NCBI GenBank assembly: GCA_030599445.1
Contig: JAUVOA010000051.1
Location: forward strand, 1-8,812
Direction of reading: 5' to 3'
Origin: Atribacterota bacterium
Lineage (GTDB): Bacteria; Atribacterota; Phoenicimicrobiia; Phoenicimicrobiales; Phoenicimicrobiaceae
Length of the DNA stretch: 8,812 nucleotides
Shown here in pieces: positions 1 through 4,683 of the stretch. Both the position numbers and the translations under genes were made by a program. The notes under the pieces are model-generated. The model was given only the letters and a program-made list of their open reading frames with translations. It was not told the origin of the DNA and did no database searches. The first letter of the stretch is position 1, and the number at the start of each line of letters is the position of its first letter.

Positions 1-1023
1 ATAGGAGAAGCAGCAATTCGCGCAGGATGCCATTTTTATTTTGGTTATCCGATTACCCCTCAAAGTGAGTTAGCTGCCTATATGTCTAAAAAATTGCCCA
101 AGATTAAGAATGCAGCTTTTATACAAGCTGAAAGTGAAATAGCAGCAATAAGTATGGTATACGGAGCCGCTGCCACAGGAGTAAGAACTATGACTTCATC
201 CTCAAGCCCGGGAATAAGTTTGAAGCAAGAGGGAATTTCTTATATCGCCTGTGCTGAGTTACCGTGTGTAATAGTAAACATGCAAAGAGGGGGACCAGGA
301 TTAGGGAGTATACAACCTGGACAAGCTGATTATTTTCAAGCTACCAAAGGAGGAGGACACGGTGATTATCATTTAATTGTACTTGCTCCTTCTTCTGTGC
401 AAGAGTTGGTAGATTTAACCATGGATGCTTTTGATTTAGCAGATAAATATACAAATCCGGCAATGATATTAGGAGATGGACTTATAGGACAAATGATGGA
501 ATCTGTAGAATTTAAGGAAAGAAAAAAGATTGATTTACCAGATAAAGAAGAATGGGTATTAACCGGGTGCAAAGGAAGAGAAAAAAATTATATTGTTCCC
601 TTTAATCTGGATCCTTATGAAATGGAAAAATTGAATTTTAAAATTCAAGATAAATATAATGAACTAAAAGAAAAAGAAGTTAGATATGAAACGATTAATT
701 TAGATAATGCTGATTTAATAGTAGTTGCTTATGGAACAGTAGCTCGGATTGTAAAAACTGTAATTGATAATGCCAAAAAAGAGGGAATTAATATTGGATT
801 AATTAGGCCGATTACTTTATTTCCCTTCCCTGAGAGTATAATTGCTGAGGCTTCCGAAAAGGTAAATAAGTTTTTAGTAGTTGAAATGAGCTTAGGTCAG
901 ATGGTAGAAGATGTCAAATTAGCAGTGAATGGTAAAGTAGAAATTAATTTTTATGGTAGAGTAGGTGGGGTTGTACCTACACAATCGGAAATTTTAACTG
1001 AGATAAAGAAGTATTTAAAATAG
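1..1023 (+). CDS. vorB: 2-oxoacid:ferredoxin oxidoreductase alpha subunit, VorB/KorA type (5' partial)
   Basis: This is the alpha subunit of a ferredoxin-dependent 2-oxoacid oxidoreductase (3-methyl-2-oxobutanoate or 2-oxoglutarate class), which oxidatively decarboxylates a 2-oxoacid to acyl-CoA and reduced ferredoxin in the cytoplasm. The reading frame is open from the first base, giving 340 residues; the family is about 350 long, so only some 10 N-terminal residues are missing. The first in-window ATG (82) is internal, because the conserved GEAAIRAGC and YPITPQSE motifs lie upstream of it (window residues 2-23). Other family marks are QAESEIAA (residues 42-49), TSSSSPG (65-71), QRGGPGLGS and a C-terminal transketolase-like domain with VAYGTVAR and RPITLFPFP. 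The closest recalled family is the one RefSeq names VorB, but substrate cannot be fixed from sequence. A 4Fe-4S ferredoxin-like delta subunit is often encoded just upstream, outside this window. The beta and gamma genes follow directly. Confidence 0.93.
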   Translation: MGEAAIRAGCHFYFGYPITPQSELAAYMSKKLPKIKNAAFIQAESEIAAISMVYGAAATGVRTMTSSSSPGISLKQEGISYIACAELPCVIVNMQRGGPGLGSIQPGQADYFQATKGGGHGDYHLIVLAPSSVQELVDLTMDAFDLADKYTNPAMILGDGLIGQMMESVEFKERKKIDLPDKEEWVLTGCKGREKNYIVPFNLDPYEMEKLNFKIQDKYNELKEKEVRYETINLDNADLIVVAYGTVARIVKTVIDNAKKEGINIGLIRPITLFPFPESIIAEASEKVNKFLVVEMSLGQMVEDVKLAVNGKVEINFYGRVGGVVPTQSEILTEIKKYLK

Positions 1024-1050
1024 AATAACTACATTTTTAAGTAGTATTAC

Positions 1051-1057
1051 GGAGGTG
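1051..1057 (+). promoter_or_regulatory. Shine-Dalgarno GGAGGTG that sets the beta-subunit start at 1070
   Basis: GGAGGTG is a near-perfect anti-16S match. It contains an in-frame GTG (1055-1057) that could be mistaken for a start, but a GTG inside its own ribosome-binding site is implausible. The ATG at 1070 lies 12 nt downstream of the motif, a slightly long but workable spacing, and gives the N-terminus MKKVFGSPKSL. Confidence 0.75.
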
Positions 1058-1069
1058 TATTATAATATT

Positions 1070-1816
1070 ATGAAGAAAGTCTTTGGAAGTCCCAAATCTT
1101 TGGCCAAAGTTCCTTTTACTTATTGCCCAGGATGCCATCATGGCATTGCCCACCGCTTAGTAGCTGAGGTTGTAGATGAATTTGGAATAAGAGAAAAAAC
1201 TATAGGAGTATGCCCGGTAGGTTGTTCAGTATTTGCCTATGTTTTTTTTGATTGTGATATGATTTGTGCAGCACACGGGAGAGCCCCTGCTGTAGCTACC
1301 GGAATAAAAAGATCAAAACCAGACTCCATTGTATTTACTTATCAAGGAGATGGGGATCTCGCCTCTATTGGTACGGCAGAGATAGTACATACTGCTAATC
1401 GAGGTGAGAATATTACAGTTATATTTATAAATAATGCTATTTATGGGATGACTGGAGGACAGATGGCTCCCACTACCTTAGTCGGCCAAGTAACCCAAAC
1501 ATCCCCTTATGGTAGAGATTCAAAAACTATGGGGTACCCCATGAAAGTAGCAGAGATGTTAGCTGCTCTAAAAGGAGTTACTTATATTTCTCGAGTAGCT
1601 TTAAACAAACCGGCAAATATAATAAAGGCTAAAAAATCAATCAAAAAAGCATTTCAATTACAATTAGATGGAAAGGGTTTTTCTCTGGTTGAAATTCTAT
1701 CTACCTGTCCCACTAACTGGGGTCTAAGTCCGATTGAAGCAAATAAGTGGTTGGAAGAAAATATGATCCCTTATTACCCATTAGGAGAATTTAAAACTCC
1801 TGAGGAGGTGTCTTAA
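1070..1816 (+). CDS. vorA: 2-oxoacid:ferredoxin oxidoreductase beta subunit, TPP-binding (VorA/KorB type)
   Basis: This 248-residue subunit binds thiamine pyrophosphate-Mg and a [4Fe-4S] cluster and works with the alpha and gamma subunits on either side. The TPP/Mg signature GDGD (residues 93-96) is followed by NN (121-122) and YGMTGGQ (125-131). Likely cluster cysteines are C19 and C22 (CPGC), C52 (VGCS) and C213 (STCPTNW). Their spacing resembles the four ligands known in archaeal 2-oxoacid:ferredoxin oxidoreductases; this assignment is by analogy. The C-terminal stretch around WGLSPIEA and YYPLG is typical of the VOR/KOR class. Start chosen at ATG 1070. The stop TAA abuts the ATG of the gamma gene with no intervening base, so translation is probably coupled. 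KorB is the equally used name; the substrate is not determined. Confidence 0.93.
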   Translation: MKKVFGSPKSLAKVPFTYCPGCHHGIAHRLVAEVVDEFGIREKTIGVCPVGCSVFAYVFFDCDMICAAHGRAPAVATGIKRSKPDSIVFTYQGDGDLASIGTAEIVHTANRGENITVIFINNAIYGMTGGQMAPTTLVGQVTQTSPYGRDSKTMGYPMKVAEMLAALKGVTYISRVALNKPANIIKAKKSIKKAFQLQLDGKGFSLVEILSTCPTNWGLSPIEANKWLEENMIPYYPLGEFKTPEEVS

Positions 1817-2356
1817 ATGTTAGAGAGAATTATAATTTCAGGATTTGGTGGCCAAGGAGTAATGTTAATAGGTAGATTGTTAGCTTATGCTGGAATGATA
1901 GAAGGTAAAAAAGTTGCCTGGATGCCTTCTTATGGACCAGAAATGAGAGGAGGAACGGCAAATTGCACAGTGCTTATTTCAACTAAGGAGATAGGATCTC
2001 CAATTGTATCTCATCCGAAGATATTAATCGCCATGAACCAACCTTCATTAGATAAATTTGAATCAAATGTAAGTGAAAATGGATTAATCATCTTGAATAA
2101 TTCATTAATAAAACGTGAAGTAAAAAGGAATGACGTTAATGTAGTAAAGATTCCTGCAGATGATATTGCTGATAAGTTAGGTAATTCAAGAGCAGCCAAT
2201 ATGGTAATTTTAGGTGCTTATGTTAAACAATCAGGAATTGTAAAGATAGATACCATATTTAAGGCTTTAGAGAAGGCTTTAGCCGGACGTAATAAAAAAT
2301 TACTAAGTTTGAACAAGGAAGCTTTGAAACAAGGAGCAGAATTAGTAAAGGAGTGA
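1817..2356 (+). CDS. 2-oxoacid:ferredoxin oxidoreductase gamma subunit (VorC/KorC type)
   Basis: A 179-residue single-domain subunit of the pyruvate/ketoisovalerate oxidoreductase gamma family. In multi-subunit enzymes this domain helps bind CoA and completes the alpha-beta-gamma complex. The N-terminal glycine-rich signature GFGGQGV (residues 9-15) and the SYGPEMRGG motif near residues 38-46 are diagnostic, and the length is normal. Its ATG directly follows the beta-subunit stop, and an excellent Shine-Dalgarno AGGAGGTG (1803-1810) lies inside the end of the beta gene with 6 nt spacing. It is the last gene of the operon; a terminator-like hairpin follows about 55 nt downstream. A standard symbol is not settled (korC is common), so none is given. 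Confidence 0.92.
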   Translation: MLERIIISGFGGQGVMLIGRLLAYAGMIEGKKVAWMPSYGPEMRGGTANCTVLISTKEIGSPIVSHPKILIAMNQPSLDKFESNVSENGLIILNNSLIKREVKRNDVNVVKIPADDIADKLGNSRAANMVILGAYVKQSGIVKIDTIFKALEKALAGRNKKLLSLNKEALKQGAELVKE

Positions 2357-2387
2357 TAAAATTTTCCTAAATCTTAATATAGGTAGA

Positions 2388-2412
2388 ACTAAATTAATTT
2401 TTTAAATTTAGT
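2388..2412 (+). repeat. AT-rich 8-bp inverted repeat before the terminator
   Basis: ACTAAATT (2388-2395) pairs with AATTTAGT (2405-2412) around a 9-nt loop. It sits directly against the stronger GC-rich hairpin starting at 2413. It contains only one G-C pair and may be incidental or a minor part of the operon's 3' end structure. Confidence 0.35.
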
Positions 2413-2440
2413 GTAGGGGGCGGATGAATCCGCTCCCTAC
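2413..2440. repeat. GTAGGGG-type palindromic repeat, copy 1
   Basis: A 28-nt near-perfect palindrome with 12-bp arms starting GTAGGGGGCGGA. The left arm resembles that of the second copy at 4523 (GTAGGGGCGTAT). The shared outer arm with a variable loop suggests a REP-like dispersed intergenic element. No transposase is present in the window to confirm mobility. Confidence 0.6.
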
Positions 2441-2448
2441 TTCTTTTT
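2413..2448 (+). terminator. Rho-independent terminator of the oxidoreductase operon
   Basis: The 12-nt arm GTAGGGGGCGGA (2413-2424) pairs fully with TCCGCTCCCTAC (2429-2440), with a single G-T wobble and a TGAA tetraloop. It is followed by TTCTTTTT (2441-2448). A GC-rich stem plus T-rich tract about 55 nt after the gamma-subunit stop is the classic intrinsic terminator layout. The hairpin also belongs to the GTAGGGG palindrome family seen at 4523, so a dispersed repeat appears to serve here as a terminator. Confidence 0.72.
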
Positions 2449-2577
2449 AAACTACTAAACGAAACTTGTAAATTACTACTGTATTTTCTTTGCTATATAT
2501 TATATAATATTTGTACTATATAATAATTGTCCAATTGCTCTACGCTATATACAGTAACTATTTGCTTAACCGTTGTT

Positions 2578-2654
2578 CTGGTTGGGCTAATTAGTTAGGA
2601 ATATCGTTATATATTTAACAAATATTGATACTAATTCCTTAACTAACAAACCAG
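2578..2654. repeat. 77-nt imperfect inverted repeat
   Basis: Nested arms: CTGGTT (2578-2583) with AACCAG (2649-2654); TTAGTTAGGAAT (2591-2602) with ATTCCTTAACTAA (2634-2646, one bulged base); TATC (2602-2605, sharing one base with the previous arm) with GATA (2627-2630); and an inner ATATTT (2611-2616) with AAATAT (2620-2625). Together these could form one long hairpin or cruciform. There is no T-tract after it, so it is not an obvious terminator. It could be a small MITE-like relic or a structured leader upstream of the peptidase gene. Confidence 0.5.
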
Positions 2655-2676
2655 GTAAGTAAATAATCAACTAACT

Positions 2677-2697
2677 AATATATGATATACGATATAC
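2677..2697. repeat. GATATAC heptamer tandem repeat
   Basis: Two perfect GATATAC units (2684-2690, 2691-2697) follow a degenerate unit AATATAT (2677-2683); a further partial match GACATGC follows. It ends about 30 nt before the true peptidase start. The 7-nt period is shared with the other spacer repeats in this window. Confidence 0.5.
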
Positions 2698-2715
2698 GAC
2701 ATGCTAATAAAGAAA

Positions 2716-2720
2716 GGGGA
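2716..2720 (+). promoter_or_regulatory. Shine-Dalgarno GGGGA selecting the peptidase start at 2728
   Basis: A GGGGA box within AAAGGGGAT lies 7 nt before ATG 2728. The in-frame ATG at 2701 has only AT-rich repeat sequence before it and no Shine-Dalgarno, so the downstream start is preferred. Confidence 0.7.
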
Positions 2721-2727
2721 TAAATTA

Positions 2728-3864
2728 ATGGTTAATGAAAAAAGGTTGATAGAATCTTTTATGGAATTAGTTAAGATAGACAGCATTTCCAGGGAGGAAA
2801 GAAATTTAGCTGACTTTTTAATAGAAAAGTTAGAAGATTTAGGATTAGAAGTTATAGTTGATCAAGCTGGTGAGAAGGTAAAATCTAATAGCGGTAATAT
2901 AATAGCTCGTTTAAGGGGAAATATCAAAAAAGCTACTCTTATTATGTTTTCCGCTCATATGGATACAGTTGTCCCGGGGAAAAACATTAAACCTATTTGT
3001 GATGGAGAAAAGATAGTAAGTAGTGGAAAAACAATTTTAGGAGCAGATGACAAGGCAGCAATTGCCGCTTTATTAGAAGTACTGCACATTATTAAGGAAA
3101 ATAATATCTCCTGTGGTGACATAGAAATATTATTTACTATCTGTGAAGAAATAGGCTTAAAAGGGGCAAAAAATTTAGATATTTCCGAGTTAAAATCTCA
3201 AATAGGATTTGTTTTAGATGCTGGAGGCCGGGCAGGAAAGATTATCACTACGGCACCATCTCAGAATTCTCTGGAAATTATTATTCATGGAAAATCTGCA
3301 CACGCTGGTGCAAATCCTGAAGAAGGTATTAATGCTATTCAGGTAGCCGGATTTGCCCTTTCCCGGATGAAGCTAGGTAGAATAGATGAAGAGACTACGG
3401 CTAATATTGGAGTTATTTCCGGTGGTAATGCTACTAATATTGTTCCTGATAAGGTCACATTAAAAGGAGAGGTCAGGAGCAGAGATGGTGGAAAGTTAGA
3501 GAAATGTACAGAACAAATAAAAAAAATAACCGAAGATACTGCTCAGGAATTTAAAGCAAAAGCGGAGGTAAAGGTTAACGAGGAGTATCATTGCTACAAT
3601 TTGTCTCCCGATGATCAAGTAGTCAAGATAGCAATAAAGGCGGTAAAAGATATAGGATTACAACCAGAATTATGTCCCAGTGGAGGGGGGAGCGATGCCA
3701 ATGTATTTAACAAGAAAGGTTTCCCTTCAGTTGTTTTATCTGTAGGGATGGAGAAGGTTCATACAGTTGATGAATATATTCTTGTTAAAAATTTAAAAAA
3801 TACAGCAGAATATGTTTTATCTATTATAAAAACTGTAATCTCAGGAGAAAACTTAGATGAGTGA
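2728..3864 (+). CDS. M20-family metallopeptidase, PepT-like (tripeptide aminopeptidase-like)
   Basis: A 378-residue cytoplasmic dizinc aminopeptidase-like protein. The M20 signatures are intact: HMDTV with metal ligand H77 and D79, GADDKAA with bridging aspartate at 107, the catalytic glutamate/ligand pair E140-E141, D164 in VLDAGG, and H345 in VHTVDE near the C-terminus. The middle part (about residues 175-285) is the dimerisation lid, recognisable from GKSAHAGANPEEG and ISGGNATNIVPD. It belongs to the PepT-like subgroup found in many Firmicutes rather than to characterised PepT, so the peptide substrate is inferred. The ATG at 2728 was chosen because it has a Shine-Dalgarno box and matches the usual MVN-type N-terminus. 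The 3' end overlaps the NUDIX gene by 8 nt, so the two are co-transcribed and probably translationally coupled. It may supply amino acids to fermentation; that link is inference. Confidence 0.88.
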   Translation: MVNEKRLIESFMELVKIDSISREERNLADFLIEKLEDLGLEVIVDQAGEKVKSNSGNIIARLRGNIKKATLIMFSAHMDTVVPGKNIKPICDGEKIVSSGKTILGADDKAAIAALLEVLHIIKENNISCGDIEILFTICEEIGLKGAKNLDISELKSQIGFVLDAGGRAGKIITTAPSQNSLEIIIHGKSAHAGANPEEGINAIQVAGFALSRMKLGRIDEETTANIGVISGGNATNIVPDKVTLKGEVRSRDGGKLEKCTEQIKKITEDTAQEFKAKAEVKVNEEYHCYNLSPDDQVVKIAIKAVKDIGLQPELCPSGGGSDANVFNKKGFPSVVLSVGMEKVHTVDEYILVKNLKNTAEYVLSIIKTVISGENLDE

Positions 3865-4414
3865 AGAAGACTCTTTTCAAGAAAAAACTTTATCTTCCAC
3901 TTATATCTATCAGGGAAAAATTATTAACCTTCGTCAGGATAAAGTAAAACTTCCTGACGGTCGGGAGACTATTAGAGAAATAGTTGAACATCCTGGGGCA
4001 GTAGTTATTTTAGCTTTGACTGATGATAATAAGATAGTAATGATCAGACAGTTCAGAAAACCGGTAGATGAGGTTTTATGGGAACTGCCAGCGGGGAAAG
4101 TTGAACCAGGAGAAGATCTGAAAAACTGTGCCTTGAGAGAATTGGAAGAGGAGACCGGTTATTATCCCCGGAAGATTAAAAAACTGATAACTTTTTTATC
4201 TACACCCGGCTTTTGTAATGAAAGGCTTACCCTCTTTTTAGCAGAAGATTTAGAAAAGAGAAATAAAAATGAAGATGCTGGCGAATTTATTGAAGTTAAA
4301 CTAATTAAACCAAATGAAGCACTTAAACTAGTGAAAGAAAATATTATTAAAGATGCTAAGACGATTATTGGAATATTATACTTAGTATCGAGTAAAAACA
4401 GTATCGAGTATTGA
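3857..4414 (+). CDS. nudF: ADP-ribose pyrophosphatase, NUDIX hydrolase
   Basis: A 185-residue NUDIX enzyme expected to hydrolyse ADP-ribose to AMP and ribose 5-phosphate. The Nudix box matches GX5EX7REUXEEXGU exactly, from G80 to Y102, with the metal-binding REXXEE core at 94-99. Substrate class is supported by P117, 15 residues after the box, a proline position known as a hallmark of ADP-ribose pyrophosphatases, and by the STPGF context and the upstream HPGAVVIL and QFRKPV motifs. Its ATG overlaps the peptidase stop, with AGGAGA (3843-3848) 8 nt upstream. The last nine residues (VSSKNSIEY) are encoded by GTATCGA repeat units that continue into the spacer, so the native C-terminus may have been altered by repeat growth. 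The nudF name follows family resemblance; activity on other nucleoside diphosphate sugars is possible. Confidence 0.9.
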   Translation: MSEEDSFQEKTLSSTYIYQGKIINLRQDKVKLPDGRETIREIVEHPGAVVILALTDDNKIVMIRQFRKPVDEVLWELPAGKVEPGEDLKNCALRELEEETGYYPRKIKKLITFLSTPGFCNERLTLFLAEDLEKRNKNEDAGEFIEVKLIKPNEALKLVKENIIKDAKTIIGILYLVSSKNSIEY

Positions 4415-4434
4415 GTAATAGTATCGAGTCAAGA
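4384..4434. repeat. GTATCGA heptamer repeat spanning the nudF stop codon
   Basis: The 10-mer AGTATCGAGT occurs at 4384-4393, 4400-4409 and 4420-4429. Read as heptamers: GTATCGA (4385-4391), GTATCGA (4401-4407), GTATTGA (4408-4414), GTATCGA (4421-4427) and a degenerate GTCAAGA (4428-4434), separated by short GTA-containing pieces. The array begins inside the NUDIX gene, supplies its TGA stop and continues into the spacer. Confidence 0.7.
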
Positions 4435-4494
4435 AAGAAAAAGAAAAGAAAGATTCAAGATAGTATTATATAGTATATAGTGAAGAAAGAAGAA

Positions 4495-4522
4495 GACAGA
4501 AGCCAGTATCCGGAAGCCAGAA
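4495..4522. repeat. GCCAGAA-type heptamer repeat abutting the palindrome
   Basis: Four consecutive 7-nt units: GACAGAA (4495-4501), GCCAGTA (4502-4508), TCCGGAA (4509-4515), GCCAGAA (4516-4522). The last unit ends exactly where the GTAGGGG palindrome starts. The units are degenerate, which lowers certainty. Confidence 0.5.
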
Positions 4523-4549
4523 GTAGGGGCGTATTGCATACGCCCTTGC
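4523..4549. repeat. GTAGGGG-type palindromic repeat, copy 2
   Basis: The arm GTAGGGGCGTAT (4523-4534) pairs with ATACGCCCTTGC (4538-4549) around a TGC loop: 12 pairs, including two G-T wobbles. The inner eight pairs are perfect. No T-tract follows on the + strand, so it is unlikely to be an efficient terminator in that direction. It is related to the element at 2413-2440 by its outer GTAGGGG arm. Confidence 0.65.
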
Positions 4550-4632
4550 AACTGAAACGGATAACCTTAATCTGATTTCTTTATCTAAAAACCAACAATA
4601 AAAACTAAAAATCAGTAATTATCAACTGAATT

Positions 4633-4664
4633 GACTGGTAGACTGGAAGATCGGTAGACTGGAA
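4633..4664. repeat. GACTGGAA octamer tandem repeat
   Basis: Four consecutive 8-nt units: GACTGGTA (4633-4640), GACTGGAA (4641-4648), GATCGGTA (4649-4656), GACTGGAA (4657-4664). The 15-mer GGTAGACTGGAAGAT is repeated exactly at 4637-4651 and 4653-4667, offset by 16 nt. A degenerate fifth unit runs into the AAAGGA ribosome-binding site of the next gene. Confidence 0.75.
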
Positions 4665-4670
4665 GATTTT

Positions 4671-4676
4671 AAAGGA
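4671..4676 (+). promoter_or_regulatory. Shine-Dalgarno AAAGGA selecting the EndoQ-like start at 4684
   Basis: AAAGGA lies 7 nt before ATG 4684. The in-frame TTG at 4678 is only 1 nt from this motif and cannot use it, so the ATG is the start. Confidence 0.75.
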
Positions 4677-4683
4677 ATTGCAA

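Larger units (their letters stand above)
2357..2700. other. Non-coding gap between the oxidoreductase operon and the peptidase gene
   Basis: I see no protein-coding signal in this roughly 340-nt stretch. It contains, in order: an AT-only hairpin (2388-2412), the GC-rich terminator hairpin (2413-2448), a very AT-rich tract with three CTATATA copies (2493, 2516, 2545) and a 14-bp AT palindrome (2497-2510), an 8-bp inverted repeat TACTGTAT/ATACAGTA (2478-2485 and 2549-2556), a long imperfect inverted repeat (2578-2654) and a GATATAC heptamer run ending next to the peptidase gene. TATAAT strings occur at 2503-2508 and 2519-2524, but neither has a convincing -35 partner, so no promoter is claimed. 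Confidence 0.6.
4415..4683. other. Repeat-rich spacer before the EndoQ-like gene
   Basis: No coding signal. After the GTATCGA array come a purine-only tract (about 4431-4453), two TATATAG copies around 4469-4480, a second purine-rich stretch, GCCAGAA-type heptamers, the second GTAGGGG palindrome, about 80 nt of plain AT-rich sequence, and an octamer array that runs up to the next ribosome-binding site. I found no intrinsic terminator with a T-tract and no convincing promoter. Confidence 0.55.

Noticed and set aside
369..572. Minus-strand open frame opposite the alpha subunit
   Set aside because: It lies wholly within a well-conserved gene, has no ribosome-binding site and no recognisable domain; the same holds for minus-strand frames opposite the gamma subunit, EndoQ-like gene and dnaG.
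1028..1045. Small inverted repeat ACTAC/GTAGT between the alpha and beta subunit genes
   Set aside because: Only five pairs, no T-tract, and it lies inside a continuous operon; most likely chance.
2503..2524. Two TATAAT strings as -10 boxes for the peptidase operon
   Set aside because: No acceptable -35 element at 16-18 nt upstream of either, and TATAAT is expected often in such AT-rich DNA.
2357..2727. Riboswitch or T-box leader before the peptidase gene
   Set aside because: I recognise no conserved riboswitch or T-box core; the inverted repeat lacks a terminator partner.
4603..4630. Short inverted repeat TCAGT/ACTGA as terminator or operator
   Set aside because: Five-base-pair stem with no T-tract; not distinguishable from chance.
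4384..4664. CRISPR array or attachment site
   Set aside because: Units are 7-8 nt, contiguous and degenerate with no spacer of constant length, and no cas or integrase gene is present.
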